Notes: generated by a model from the sequence alone, not told the origin. Shown: positions 1 to 8,462, counted from the stretch's first letter. The stretch: DNA of 64,000 bases from Mycobacterium sp. 852002-40037_SCH5390672 (GCF_001665875.1 NZ_LZTA01000099.1:1-64000); one strand, 5' to 3'. Program-made: numbers and translations.

Positions 1-180
1 CCCGTGCACACCTGCAATCACCCACTGACGTTCGAACCCCTCGACGAGCGCAGCTGCCGCTATACCGACGAGATCGAAACCGACGACGGCCTGCACGGGC
101 TGCTGACCCGCGCCTTCGTCCGGGTCATGTTCCGCCACCGGCATCGGCGATGGCGCAAGCTCGCGCAGATCCTGCACTGA
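1..180 (+). CDS. C-terminal fragment, possible SRPBCC-like protein (5' end outside window)
   Basis: The frame is open from base 1 and ends at TGA 178-180, giving the last 59 residues of a protein that begins before the window. The visible part has a hydrophilic stretch rich in Asp, Glu and Thr, then an arginine/histidine-rich helix (RHRHRRWRKL) before the stop. This ending resembles small SRPBCC/START-like ligand-binding proteins of actinobacteria, but too little is visible to be sure. The next gene starts 26 bases downstream and could be co-transcribed. Function is not assigned. Confidence 0.5.
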   Translation, partial: PVHTCNHPLTFEPLDERSCRYTDEIETDDGLHGLLTRAFVRVMFRHRHRRWRKLAQILH

Positions 181-206
181 CAGCGCACCAGAGAGGACGG
201 TAAATC

Positions 207-500
207 GTGGTCGCCAATCAAGAGGGCGTCGGCATGCTGAAACTCGAATGCCCGCAAAGTCATCCCGTCGGCAGGCTCCTCAAAGACGCTCCGCATCAGT
301 CGGTGCAGTTCGACCCCGGGGCTCAGGTGGGCCCGCGCCGGTTCTGGCCGGACGAAGACGAACAGCCGAACTTCAAGACACTCTGCAGGTTCTGCGATAA
401 GCCGGTCGGGGACACCACGTCCACCCTGCAGACCAGACTCGCCACGGTGCTGGCCGATGCGGCCGCGACCGCCGAGACGGCCACGCTGCCTTACGTGTAG
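207..500 (+). CDS. Small conserved hypothetical protein with CxxC
   Basis: A 97-residue protein that I do not recognise. GTG at 207 is chosen because an AGGACGG ribosome-binding site lies at 194-200 with good spacing. It carries a CRFC motif (Cys60, Cys63) plus Cys15, so a metal or redox role is possible, although three cysteines are few for a zinc site. The C-terminal third is alanine/threonine-rich and probably helical. No signal peptide or membrane segment is seen. The stop codon lies within a 20-bp tandem duplication that begins at 493. Confidence 0.6.
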   Translation: MVANQEGVGMLKLECPQSHPVGRLLKDAPHQSVQFDPGAQVGPRRFWPDEDEQPNFKTLCRFCDKPVGDTTSTLQTRLATVLADAAATAETATLPYV

Positions 501-532
501 GCGTCCTGCCCCACGCGTAGGCGGCCTGCCCC
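493..532. repeat. Two tandem copies of a 20-bp unit
   Basis: Bases 493-512 and 513-532 are direct repeats differing at two positions (acgtgtaggcgtcctgcccc and acgcgtaggcggcctgcccc). The first copy contains the stop codon of the upstream small gene; the second lies in the 108-base gap before the enoyl-CoA hydratase gene. It looks like a local slippage duplication. Confidence 0.7.
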
Positions 533-608
533 GCGGATACCGTAAGCGCTACAGTAGCGGCGTTGCGGCGCGACGCATCCGCGGCGACGCCGACCCGAGA
601 GGAGTCCC

Positions 609-1439
609 GTGGCGCAGACACCGCAGAGCACCCCCCGTCCACCCGAAGGCGATTGGCTGGGCACACCGTACCTGCGCTTCGAGCGCCAGGGGCCGATCGC
701 GGTGTGCACCATCGACCGGCCCCAAGCACGCAACGCGCTGAGCCCCGCGATGTATTTCGGAATCCGTTATGCGGTAGGACGTCTCAACGAGGACCCGGAT
801 CTGGCCGGGCTGGTGCTCACCGGAACCGGCGACGTCTTCGCGCCCGGCGGTGACATGGGCGGCGGGGGAGGCGAGGACAACTGGATCACCTTCGGTTCGG
901 CGCTGGGCATGGACGTGACCCCGTTCGACGCGGTGCGCACCTCGGGCAAGCCCATCGTCTCCGCGGTCAACGGGCTGTGCCAGGGCGGCGGATTTCAGAT
1001 CGCGTTGTGCAGCGACCTGTCGGTGGTCAGCGATCGGGCGACCTTCCGGGTGCCCGAGCTGTTCCGCGGCTACGCCGACACCTACTACAGTCAGATGCTC
1101 ACCCGCGTCATCGGTCCGGTGCGCACCCGCGACCTGATGTTCACCGGGCGGGTGCTCACCGCGGTGGAAGCCCTCGACTGGGGCCTGGTCACCAGGGTGG
1201 TGCCGCATGAGGGCCTGCTGGAAGCGGCGAAAGACATACTGGCGCAATGCTGTCGGAGCGCACCGCGCGCCCGCGGAGTCATCAAGTCCAGCATCGACAA
1301 TTACCTGGGCCTCTATGACCGCATCGGCATGACCGCCAGCCTGGCCGACGCGGAGGCCATCGAAGGCTTCCGCTCGTTCAAGGAACGCCGCTCACCGGAC
1401 TGGGTGCATCCGGAATTGCGCGTCGAGGGCCGCCTATAA
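609..1439 (+). CDS. Enoyl-CoA hydratase/isomerase (crotonase) family protein
   Basis: A 276-residue crotonase-fold protein, the usual length for EchA-type enzymes, which hydrate or isomerise enoyl-CoA thioesters in fatty-acid or aromatic-acid beta-oxidation. The oxyanion-hole region (APGGDMGG, about residues 78-85) and the second CoA-binding motif (NGLCQGGGFQIA, from 121) are present. Of the two glutamates used by classical hydratases, the first is replaced by Gln130 and the second is kept as Glu150 (VPELFRG). It may therefore be an isomerase, hydrolase or other crotonase rather than a true hydratase. GTG 609 follows a GAGAGGAG site at 597-604. The convergent acyl-CoA ligase gene downstream suggests a shared acyl-CoA context. 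Confidence 0.88.
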   Translation: MAQTPQSTPRPPEGDWLGTPYLRFERQGPIAVCTIDRPQARNALSPAMYFGIRYAVGRLNEDPDLAGLVLTGTGDVFAPGGDMGGGGGEDNWITFGSALGMDVTPFDAVRTSGKPIVSAVNGLCQGGGFQIALCSDLSVVSDRATFRVPELFRGYADTYYSQMLTRVIGPVRTRDLMFTGRVLTAVEALDWGLVTRVVPHEGLLEAAKDILAQCCRSAPRARGVIKSSIDNYLGLYDRIGMTASLADAEAIEGFRSFKERRSPDWVHPELRVEGRL

Positions 1440-1591
1440 GTCGATCCATTCGCCGTTGGGGGGGCAACCTTCAGCACGTTGCTGATGCCGGCCTGATCGA
1501 ACGCCGCGACGAATTCGCCGACCCCTCGCTGAAATGAGCCTACCTAGCACATTGATCGCGCAGGCGCGTCACGCGGGGTCCGCTCGTGTGC

Positions 1592-3151
1592 TCATATGCC
1601 CCGCGCGCGGTCGCGCCAAAACGGTTCGCGCAGCTGAGTTTTCAGGATCTTGCCGCTGGCGTTGCGGGGGAGCTCCGTCACGAAATCCACCGTGCGGGGA
1701 CATTTGAAGCCGGCCAGATGCCCTCGGCAGAATTCGATGATGTCGGTGGGATCGATCTCGCCGTCGGCCACCACGATCGCCTTGACCGATTCGCCCCAGA
1801 AGTCGTCGGGCACCCCGATCACGGCGGCGTCCTCGACGGCGGGATGCTCGATGAGCACGCTTTCCACCTCGGGGCCATACACGTTCTCCCCCCCGGTGAT
1901 GATCATGTCCTTGATGCGGTCTTCGATGTAGACATAGCCATCGGCGTCCATGCGACCGATGTCGCCGGTGCGCACCCAATCGTCGGCGGTGATGGTCTCA
2001 GCCGTCGCGTCCGGCCGGTTGAGGTAGCCCGTCATGTTCTGGTTGCTGCGCACCCACACCTCGCCGGAATCCCCGGGCGCCAACGGGTTTCCGGTTTCGG
2101 GGTCCACGACGCGAATCTCGCATCCCAGCACCGCTTTTCCGGCCGCCAGTTGCAGCTCGGGCCGCGCCGAATCGCGATGATCGTCGTCGGACAGTGCGGT
2201 GACCGCACCGCACAATTCCGTCTGCCCGTACACCTGCACGAATTTCGTGTCGGGCCAGGTGGACAGCGCCCGATGCAGCAACGGCAGCGGCATCGGCGCC
2301 GCGCCGTACACGATGTAGCGCAAGCCCGCGATGGCGGCGCTCGCCGCCTCGCCCGCGTCCAGGAACCGGGCGATCACCGGCGGGACGAAGAACGCGTGCG
2401 TGGCACCGGCGCGCACCGCGCCGATCAGCGTTGCGGCGTCGGGCTCGCGGGTCAGGAACGTCGGTGCCCCGGAACGGATTCCGAACAGCGCGTAGCCGAT
2501 TCCGCCCACGTGGAACAACGGCATGGCGACCAGGTTCGCATCCCCGTCGTCGAAGGGGAAGGCCGGAGCCAAGTTCGACGCGTGATTGACCAGCGCGCGC
2601 TGGCTGAGCAACACGCCCTTGGGCCGTCCGGTGGTGCCGGAGCTGTAGATCACCAACGCCGTCTCGTTCTCGTCGACGCTCGCGTCGGGCTGTGTCGGTG
2701 CCGCGGCGGCCAGCAGCGACTCGTACTCGTCGCCGATCTCGATGATGCGTTCCACGCCGGGCGTCCGCGCGGCGGCGGCCTCGGCCGCAGGGCGCAGCTC
2801 GGCCCCGACCAGCAGCACGCGCGCGCCGCTGTCGGTGAGGACATGGACGAGTTCGTCGCCCATCACCCGCCAGTTGACGACGGTGGTGACGGCACCAATG
2901 GATGCGCCGGCGATGAGGACTTCGAGGCAGGCGGGGTGATTCTTGTCCAGGAAGGCCACGCACTGGCCTCGCCCGATACCGGCGGCGCGCAGTGCTCCGG
3001 CGGTGCGACGAATCCGCGAGCTCCATTCGGCCCACGACCACTGGCGTTCGCCGTAGCGGATCGCGATCGCGTCGGGCCGCTGCTGTGCGTGTCGTTCGAC
3101 GATGCCGGCGAGCGTCTCCGCCGTGCCGGTCGCCGTGTCGGCTGGTGGCAT
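1592..3151 (-). CDS. Acyl-CoA ligase (FadD-type, ANL superfamily)
   Basis: A 519-residue adenylate-forming ligase that would activate a carboxylic acid to its acyl-CoA through an acyl-AMP. The AMP-binding P-loop IYSSGTTGRPKGV lies at about 168-180. The core motif VYGQTE and the hinge region (TGDIGRMDADG, then DRIKDMI) follow in order. The C-terminal catalytic lysine is in NASGKILK near residue 501. The length is typical of the medium/long-chain or FadD13-like group. The ATG start at 3151 has a GGAGGG site just upstream. It converges with the crotonase gene. The substrate cannot be read from sequence; fatty, steroid side-chain or aromatic acids are all possible. Confidence 0.9.
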   Translation of the reverse strand: MPPADTATGTAETLAGIVERHAQQRPDAIAIRYGERQWSWAEWSSRIRRTAGALRAAGIGRGQCVAFLDKNHPACLEVLIAGASIGAVTTVVNWRVMGDELVHVLTDSGARVLLVGAELRPAAEAAAARTPGVERIIEIGDEYESLLAAAAPTQPDASVDENETALVIYSSGTTGRPKGVLLSQRALVNHASNLAPAFPFDDGDANLVAMPLFHVGGIGYALFGIRSGAPTFLTREPDAATLIGAVRAGATHAFFVPPVIARFLDAGEAASAAIAGLRYIVYGAAPMPLPLLHRALSTWPDTKFVQVYGQTELCGAVTALSDDDHRDSARPELQLAAGKAVLGCEIRVVDPETGNPLAPGDSGEVWVRSNQNMTGYLNRPDATAETITADDWVRTGDIGRMDADGYVYIEDRIKDMIITGGENVYGPEVESVLIEHPAVEDAAVIGVPDDFWGESVKAIVVADGEIDPTDIIEFCRGHLAGFKCPRTVDFVTELPRNASGKILKTQLREPFWRDRARGI

Positions 3152-3267
3152 GAACCCTCCGCGGTCGATTTGTTCCAGTTGGTGATAAGGGACGTGCTGC
3201 GCACGCTAATACAGAGCCGGTGGTGCGCACGCGCCGCCAGCCCTCGCCTGCGCTGGTCGCCGGCGGC

Positions 3268-3861
3268 TCACTCCATTGAGCTGATCATCATCCCGCCGTC
3301 GCCGGCGGCTTGGGTGGTCGCACCGTTGTCCTGCCGGAAGTCGATGAACGCCGATCGCCCGTTCGCGGTGTTCAGCAACTCGGTGAACGTGCCGATCACC
3401 GGAATCGCGCCCTGTGGGTTCACCACGGTGGCCGTGTAGTTGATGGAGGCTTCCTGCTGAAAGCTGGGGCCGGGCAGCGGCTTGGTGTCGGGCGGGGTCA
3501 GGCGGTTCACATCGGTCAAGATGGCCGCCGCGCTGCTGGTGAATTGATCGATGTCGGCCTGCAGAAGCCCGGCGGCATCAGTGCCGCCCGCGGGCTTGAC
3601 CGTGATCCGCAGCTGCGCGCTGGTGTCGGCGTTGTTCAGCGCCACCCAGTTCGGGCCGCGATGGCCCACCGTCCAGCCCGGCGCGGGCCTGACCGAGACG
3701 CCCTGCGCGATCGCGATCGCGTCGTCGGAAGTCAGTGCCACCGCTGCCAAGGATTCGGACCGGTTGGCGGTGCAGGCAAGGACGACCACGGCGGCCGCGC
3801 TGATCGCCCCGAATCGCCATCCGGCCCGACGGCGAAGCGCCTGAGGCGGAGTTGTCGACAT
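3268..3861 (-). CDS. Putative secreted protein or lipoprotein
   Basis: A 197-residue protein with an arginine-rich N-terminus, a hydrophobic segment (about 15-29) and a lipobox-like VLAC (Cys30), followed by a polar TANRSES stretch. It is therefore probably exported and possibly lipid-anchored. The rest resembles small mycobacterial exported proteins that share an APGWTV segment followed by a beta-rich domain; I cannot name the family. It is divergent from the SDR gene at 4114, and the 252-base gap between them contains AT-rich promoter-like sequence. It lies upstream of the FadD gene in the same orientation, but the 116-base gap makes coupling uncertain. Confidence 0.7.
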   Translation of the reverse strand: MSTTPPQALRRRAGWRFGAISAAAVVVLACTANRSESLAAVALTSDDAIAIAQGVSVRPAPGWTVGHRGPNWVALNNADTSAQLRITVKPAGGTDAAGLLQADIDQFTSSAAAILTDVNRLTPPDTKPLPGPSFQQEASINYTATVVNPQGAIPVIGTFTELLNTANGRSAFIDFRQDNGATTQAAGDGGMMISSME

Positions 3862-4113
3862 TCGCTATTCCTAACGCCGTCGGGCGCTACCAAAATCGCC
3901 CGTGGCTTATCGTGCTCCAATGGCGGCAGCCATGTCCAAGATCGGTTTGCTATAGCTCGATACAGTCCGCCTATGAACGCCCCGGTGTGTTGGTAAAGCC
4001 AAGGGCGCGAACCGATGTGACCAGAAATTCAATATTTGCGAATTCATTGCGGGACGGTGTGTCACCATGACTGGGCCTACCCGCCTGACCGACCCACCCG
4101 TAAAGGATGCGAC
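3862..4113. promoter_or_regulatory. Divergent intergenic region with AT-rich promoter-like segments
   Basis: This gap separates the minus-strand exported protein from the plus-strand SDR. It is unusually AT-rich for this genome, for example around 4025-4046, where AATTC (4026-4030) and GAATT (4040-4044) form a small inverted repeat. A TATAGC element lies near 3951. AAAGGA at 4102-4107 is the ribosome-binding site of the SDR gene. No additional gene is supported here. Confidence 0.35.
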
Positions 4114-4905
4114 ATGGTGAATCCCGACCGCGCCCGTTCCCGCACTTTTGTCGTGACCGGCGCCGCGTCCGGAATCGGGTTGGCCACCGCGCGGCGGTTA
4201 CTGGCCGAGGGCGGCACCGTGATCGGAGCCGACCTGACCGGGCCGCCCGACGACCTGGGCGCGCGGTTCACCTTCGTGGCCGCCGACGTCACCGACGAAT
4301 CCGCGGTCGCCGCGGTGCTGGCCGCCGTGCCGGGCCGACTCGACGGCCTCTTCCACGCCGCCGGGGTCGCCGGGGGAGGCCCGGTGCACCTGCTCGAGCG
4401 CGCCGAATGGGACCGGGTGATCGGGATCAACCTCACCGGCACCTTCCTGGTGGCCAAGGCGGCCCTTGCCAGGATGATCGATCAACCCCGAGTCGACGGT
4501 GAACGTGGCTCGATCGTGACGGTCGCCAGCGTCGAGGGTCTGGAAGGCACCGCGGGCGGCAGCTCGTACAACGCGGCCAAGGGCGGCGTCGTACTGCTCA
4601 CCAAAAACATCGCACTCGACTACGGGCCGAGCGGCATCCGCGCGAACGTCATCTGCCCCGGCTTCATCGAAACGCCCATGGCGCACAACGTTTTCAGCAT
4701 TCCCGGGATGGAGGGGCCGCTGGCCTCCATCACCAAGGAACACGCCTTGCAGCGGCTGGGGCAGCCCGAAGAGATCGCCGCCATGGCCGCCTTCCTGCTG
4801 TCTGCCGACGCCTCGTTCGTCAGCGGCCAGGCCCTGGCGGTCGACGGCGGCTACACCGCCGGTCGCGATCACGGTGTCGTCGAACTCTTCGGCTTTCCCG
4901 ACTGA
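4114..4905 (+). CDS. Short-chain dehydrogenase/reductase
   Basis: A 263-residue classical SDR that should carry out NAD(P)-dependent oxidation or reduction of a hydroxy/keto group. The cofactor motif TGAASGIG lies near residues 12-19, with an acidic residue after the second strand (ADLT) suggesting NAD preference. FHAAGVAGG replaces the NNAG motif, and the catalytic set is Ser (TVASVEG), Tyr and Lys (SSYNAAKGG). ATG 4114 is preferred over upstream starts because AAAGGA (4102-4107) is correctly spaced and the fold begins right after it. The catalase-related gene starts 18 bases after the stop, so the two are probably co-transcribed. The substrate is unknown. Confidence 0.9.
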   Translation: MVNPDRARSRTFVVTGAASGIGLATARRLLAEGGTVIGADLTGPPDDLGARFTFVAADVTDESAVAAVLAAVPGRLDGLFHAAGVAGGGPVHLLERAEWDRVIGINLTGTFLVAKAALARMIDQPRVDGERGSIVTVASVEGLEGTAGGSSYNAAKGGVVLLTKNIALDYGPSGIRANVICPGFIETPMAHNVFSIPGMEGPLASITKEHALQRLGQPEEIAAMAAFLLSADASFVSGQALAVDGGYTAGRDHGVVELFGFPD

Positions 4906-4923
4906 GCCAACTAAGATTCGTCC

Positions 4924-5865
4924 ATGAGCGGTGGACTTACTCCTGACGAGGCGATCGAGGCCATCCGGGGCGCCGGCGGAGCGCAGCCCGGTTGTCGCGC
5001 CCTGCACGCCAAGGGCACTCTGTATCGCGGCACGTTCACCGCCGCCCCCGATGCGCTCATGCTCTCGAGCGCACAACATCTCGATGGTTCGACGGTCCCG
5101 GCCCTGATTCGCTTCTCCAACGGATCGGGCAACCCCGAGCAGCGCGACGGCGCACCCGGTGTGCGGGGGATGGCGGTGAAGTTCACCCTGCCCGACGGCT
5201 CCACCACCGACGTCTCGACGCAGACCGCCCGACTGTTCGTCTCCAGCACGCCGGACGGATTCATCGACCTGCTCAAGGCGATGCGGCCCGGCCTCACGAC
5301 GCCGCTGCGCATGGCCAGGCACCTGCTCACCCATCCGCGGCTGCTCGGCGCCTTGCCCATCGTTCGTGAGGCGAACCGGGTCCCGGCCAGCTACGCCACC
5401 ACCGAATACCACGGCCTGCACGCCTTCCGCTGGATCGCCGCCGACGGCAGCGCCAGATTCGTTCGCTACCACCTGGTTCCGACCATATCCGAGGAGTACC
5501 TGTCGGGGTCGGACGCCCACGACAAGGATCCGGACTTCCTCACCGATGAGTTGACGGCGCGGCTGGACGGCGGCCCGGTGCGGTTCGACTTCCGGGTGCA
5601 GATCGCCGGACCGTCGGACTCGACGGTGGACCCGTCGGCGGCCTGGCAGAGCACCCAGATCGTCACCGTCGGCACCCTGGCGATCACCGGTCTGGACACC
5701 GAGCGTGAGCACGGCGGTGACATCGTGGTGTTCGACCCGATGCGGGTGACCGATGGGATCGAACCCTCCGACGATCCGGTGCTGCACTTTCGGACCCTGG
5801 CGTATTCGGCCTCGGTCAAGCTGCGGACCGGCGTGGATCGCGGCGCCGAAGCTCCTCCCGCCTGA
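4924..5865 (+). CDS. Catalase-related haem peroxidase (small, catalase-fold)
   Basis: A 313-residue minimal catalase-fold protein, much shorter than true catalases (about 480 residues or more). The distal His is His28 in LHAKG, and Asn66 in RFSNGSG corresponds to the distal Asn. The proximal haem ligand is Tyr294 in an RxxxY motif (Arg290-Tyr294) near the C-terminus. It belongs to the group of the characterised M. avium subsp. paratuberculosis protein MAP-2744c, which acts as an organic-peroxide-dependent peroxidase and lacks appreciable catalase activity. No signal peptide is seen. It probably detoxifies lipid or organic peroxides and follows the SDR gene by 18 bases. A 7-bp GC-rich hairpin (5857-5879) overlaps the stop codon and may act in termination. 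Confidence 0.88.
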   Translation: MSGGLTPDEAIEAIRGAGGAQPGCRALHAKGTLYRGTFTAAPDALMLSSAQHLDGSTVPALIRFSNGSGNPEQRDGAPGVRGMAVKFTLPDGSTTDVSTQTARLFVSSTPDGFIDLLKAMRPGLTTPLRMARHLLTHPRLLGALPIVREANRVPASYATTEYHGLHAFRWIAADGSARFVRYHLVPTISEEYLSGSDAHDKDPDFLTDELTARLDGGPVRFDFRVQIAGPSDSTVDPSAAWQSTQIVTVGTLAITGLDTEREHGGDIVVFDPMRVTDGIEPSDDPVLHFRTLAYSASVKLRTGVDRGAEAPPA

Positions 5866-5933
5866 CCCGGGGAGGCGGGGGTGATAGTCACCACCTCGCG
5901 CCGAAATCTGCGGCAGGCTAAGGTTTTTCTTCG

Positions 5934-6719
5934 GTGTCGCCATTTCAGATGTTTCTCATATGCCTGGCCGGGCTGGGTGCTGGTGCGATCAACGCGCTGG
6001 TCGGCTCGGGCACCCTGATCACCTTCCCGACGCTGGTCGCGCTGGGCTATCCGCCGGTGACGGCCACCATGTCGAACGCGACGGGTCTGGTCGCCGGCAG
6101 CGTCTCGGGTACCTGGGGCTACCGCGCCGAGCTGAGGGGTCAGGCCGATCGGCTGCGGTGGCAGCTGCCGGCGTCGCTGGCCGGCGCGGCGCTGGGTGCC
6201 TATCTGTTGCTGCATCTGCCCGAGAAGGTGTTCGCCGACATCGTGCCGGTGCTGCTGGTGCTGGCGCTGGTGCTGGTGGTGATCGGGCCGCGGATCCAGG
6301 CGTGGACGGCCAGGCGCGCCGAGCAGGAGGGTCGTTCGCCCGAGCACGTCAGCCCGCGCCGGATGGCGACGCTGGTGTTCGGCACCTTCGCCGTGGGCGT
6401 CTACGGCGGCTACTTCACCGCCGCACAGGGCATTCTGTTGGTCGGTCTGATGGGTGCTCTGCTACCGGAATCGGTGCAGCGCATGAACGCGGCCAAGAAT
6501 CTGTTGTCTCTGGTGGTGAATGTGGTTGCCGCCGTTGCGTATACGGCGGTGGCATTCGATCGGATCAGCTGGCCGGCCGCCGGCCTGATCGCGGCGGGCT
6601 CGCTGGTCGGCGGGCTCCTCGGCGCCCGTTACGGGCGCCGGTTGTCGGGCAATGCGCTGCGCACGATCATCGTGGTCGTGGGACTGATCGGGCTGTATCG
6701 CCTGCTCGCGGTGACCTGA
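5934..6719 (+). CDS. TSUP (TauE/SafE) family membrane permease
   Basis: A 261-residue polytopic membrane protein with about seven to eight hydrophobic segments spread from residue 5 to the C-terminus. The two-repeat architecture (GAGAINALVGSGTLITFP near the start, and GVYGGYFTAAQG in the second half) is that of the sulfite exporter/TSUP family, which exports or imports sulfur oxyanions or small organic sulfonates. Two starts are possible: GTG 5934, used here, and ATG 5949. AAGG at 5920-5923 is a weak ribosome-binding site. The next gene, a GCS2-type ligase, is convergent. The substrate is unknown. Confidence 0.85.
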   Translation: MSPFQMFLICLAGLGAGAINALVGSGTLITFPTLVALGYPPVTATMSNATGLVAGSVSGTWGYRAELRGQADRLRWQLPASLAGAALGAYLLLHLPEKVFADIVPVLLVLALVLVVIGPRIQAWTARRAEQEGRSPEHVSPRRMATLVFGTFAVGVYGGYFTAAQGILLVGLMGALLPESVQRMNAAKNLLSLVVNVVAAVAYTAVAFDRISWPAAGLIAAGSLVGGLLGARYGRRLSGNALRTIIVVVGLIGLYRLLAVT

Positions 6720-6763
6720 CGAGAAGCGCGGCGCGGCAACGGTTTTGGCCACCCGGGTGTGCC

Positions 6764-7849
6764 TCAGCTCAGCGTGGCCGCGGCGGCTTCGGCGAGGACG
6801 TCGCGCACGTCACCACGCTTGCGCCACGCCCGCAACTGACGCATCGCCCCGTTGCCGTGGGATATGACCCGGTTGAGTTCGTCGCGAACGTGGTCGTATT
6901 CACCCAGTGACTCCAGCGCGGGGCGCACCCGCCGTACCAACGCCCCCAACTGCTCTCCCGCCGGCACCGCGCCGCGGCCGTGGATCAAATCGAGTGTTTG
7001 GCCGGACAATCCGTCGTGTGCGGCCTTCCAGTACGCCGCGCGCAATGCAGCGGGCGGCAGCCGCTGGGCATCATCGGGTGAGTCGAGCGCCGTCATCACC
7101 GCCGCCCTGACCAGTGTGGCAAGCAGCACGGTCTCGGCGACGGTGGCCGGCACGTCGGCCACCCGGACCTCCACCGTCGGGAAGTCCGCCGAAGGACGTA
7201 CGTCCCAATAGATCATGTCCTCGTCCAGGATCACCCCGTTGTCGACCAACATGCGCACGGCCTCGTCGTATTCGTCGGCTGAGGCGAAAAACGGCGGCGC
7301 TCCCGCGGCGGGCCAGCGCCGCCACAGCACGCTGCGCCAGCTCGCGTGACCGCTGTCCGCGTTGCGGTACACCCGCGAATTGGCCGACAGCGCAAGCAAA
7401 GACGGCAGCCACGGCCGCAGCCAATTGCTGACATGGATGGCGGCGGCGCGGTCGGGCACCTGCACATGCACGTGGCATCCGCAGATTCCCTGCTCGTGGG
7501 CGATCATTCCGAACTCTTCGCCGATCCGCCGGTAGCGCGGGGTGTCGGTGACCGGAAATTCGTGCGGCGTGGCCGGCGGAAGCCCGCAGGCCAGCAGCTG
7601 CAATCCGACGGCCTCAGCGGCCTGCGCTGCGGTGCGCCGCAGCCGGCTCAGTTCCTCGCCAAGCTCAGCGCTGCTCGCCGCCACGGTCGATGTCGTTTCC
7701 ACCTGGCAACTGCTCAGCTCGAGCTGCAGTTCGACTCCTCGCCGCTCGGCCTCTTCGGCCACGGCGGTGTTGTGCGCGGCGGGTTCGCCGGTTCGCGGGT
7801 CGATGAGGAGGAATTCCTCCTCGGCACCAACGGTGGGATGGGCGCCCAT
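6764..7849 (-). CDS. Carboxylate-amine ligase, YbdK/glutamate-cysteine ligase 2 family
   Basis: A 361-residue member of the GCS2 family, which couples a carboxylate (often glutamate) to an amine using ATP. GAEEEFLL near the N-terminus carries the metal- and substrate-binding acidic cluster, ELSSCQVE and GCHVHVQV follow, and the C-terminal part has VEVRVADVP. The open frame extends upstream to 8053, but the conserved domain begins at ATG 7849 (MGAHPTVGAEEEF), and this start avoids overlap with the STAS gene, which ends at 7873. The 23-base gap and same orientation suggest co-transcription with the STAS gene. The true substrate is not known; mycobacteria make mycothiol rather than glutathione. 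Confidence 0.87.
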   Translation of the reverse strand: MGAHPTVGAEEEFLLIDPRTGEPAAHNTAVAEEAERRGVELQLELSSCQVETTSTVAASSAELGEELSRLRRTAAQAAEAVGLQLLACGLPPATPHEFPVTDTPRYRRIGEEFGMIAHEQGICGCHVHVQVPDRAAAIHVSNWLRPWLPSLLALSANSRVYRNADSGHASWRSVLWRRWPAAGAPPFFASADEYDEAVRMLVDNGVILDEDMIYWDVRPSADFPTVEVRVADVPATVAETVLLATLVRAAVMTALDSPDDAQRLPPAALRAAYWKAAHDGLSGQTLDLIHGRGAVPAGEQLGALVRRVRPALESLGEYDHVRDELNRVISHGNGAMRQLRAWRKRGDVRDVLAEAAAATLS

Positions 7850-7872
7850 TGAGCCGGTTACGGCCCGATGCC

Positions 7873-8310
7873 CTACCAGCGAGCGGCCGCGGAGAGTGCG
7901 GAGTCGACGGTCGGGTAGATCGGCAGCACGCCGGACAGGCCGCACGCGTCGACGATGCGAGCCACTATCGGCTCGCAGCTCACCAGGCGTAAGTCGATTC
8001 CACGTTCCTGGCAGCTTTTCGCCTCTTCGGCGAGCGCCTCGAATGCGCAGCAACCCATGAACTCGAGCCCGGTGACATCGACCACGAAGGGACCGGGCGC
8101 GGTGACGCCGCTGGCCGCCTCGCGCACCAGGTGGCGCCAGGTGTCCTCATTGCAGGCGTCGACCTCGCCCCCGGCGTAGATCACCACCGACGGGCCGCTG
8201 CGATCCGCGGTAGCCCGCAGCGTGCTGTGGGGGTCACCGAGTTCGTAGACGAGTTTCGTGCTCAGCGTCAGGTGACTGGTCGGCATCGCTTCAACAATGG
8301 CGGAATTCAT
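7873..8310 (-). CDS. STAS-domain protein, anti-sigma factor antagonist-like
   Basis: A 145-residue single-domain STAS protein of the SpoIIAA/RsbV type. Such proteins bind an anti-sigma factor kinase and release the sigma factor. The usual switch motif D-S-S-G, with its phosphorylated serine, is replaced here by Gly-Cys-Cys-Ala (residues 86-89). In total six cysteines are present (53, 87, 88, 100, 112, 123), many for so small a cytosolic protein. Canonical phospho-switching therefore looks unlikely. A thiol-based switch, as reported for M. tuberculosis RsfA, is a reasonable alternative. It is divergent from the TetR gene, and the 152-base region between them contains palindromes. Confidence 0.85.
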   Translation of the reverse strand: MNSAIVEAMPTSHLTLSTKLVYELGDPHSTLRATADRSGPSVVIYAGGEVDACNEDTWRHLVREAASGVTAPGPFVVDVTGLEFMGCCAFEALAEEAKSCQERGIDLRLVSCEPIVARIVDACGLSGVLPIYPTVDSALSAAARW

Positions 8311-8365
8311 GATGGACCCCCTGATCGACAGGCGCCTCAGACGCCTCGATGGATGCCCGTCCTAA

Positions 8366-8429
8366 TGTCTGAAGACAGACTGTTCGCGGTGCGAATCTCT
8401 TTTCTATAACGAGACAGGGCGGTCTGTCT
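8366..8429. promoter_or_regulatory. Candidate operator pair for the divergent TetR regulator
   Basis: Two related palindromes lie between the STAS gene and the TetR gene. The first is TGTCT-GA-AGACA at 8366-8377, running into ACAGACTGT at 8375-8383. The second is AGACAG-N6-CTGTCT at 8412-8429. The half-site AGACAG is shared by both (8373-8378 and 8412-8417). A TATAAC element (8405-8410) sits just before the second palindrome, so a repressor bound there could block a -10 region. Binding by the adjacent TetR protein is inferred from position only. Confidence 0.5.
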
Positions 8430-8462
8430 ACTGGCAAGGGCTAAGAGTACGGTAAGGCCTGT

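Noticed and set aside
1586-3439. A 617-codon open frame on the plus strand
   Set aside because: It runs antisense to the FadD-type ligase gene, has no recognisable domain and an unusual His/Arg/Gly-rich composition. It is a by-product of high GC.
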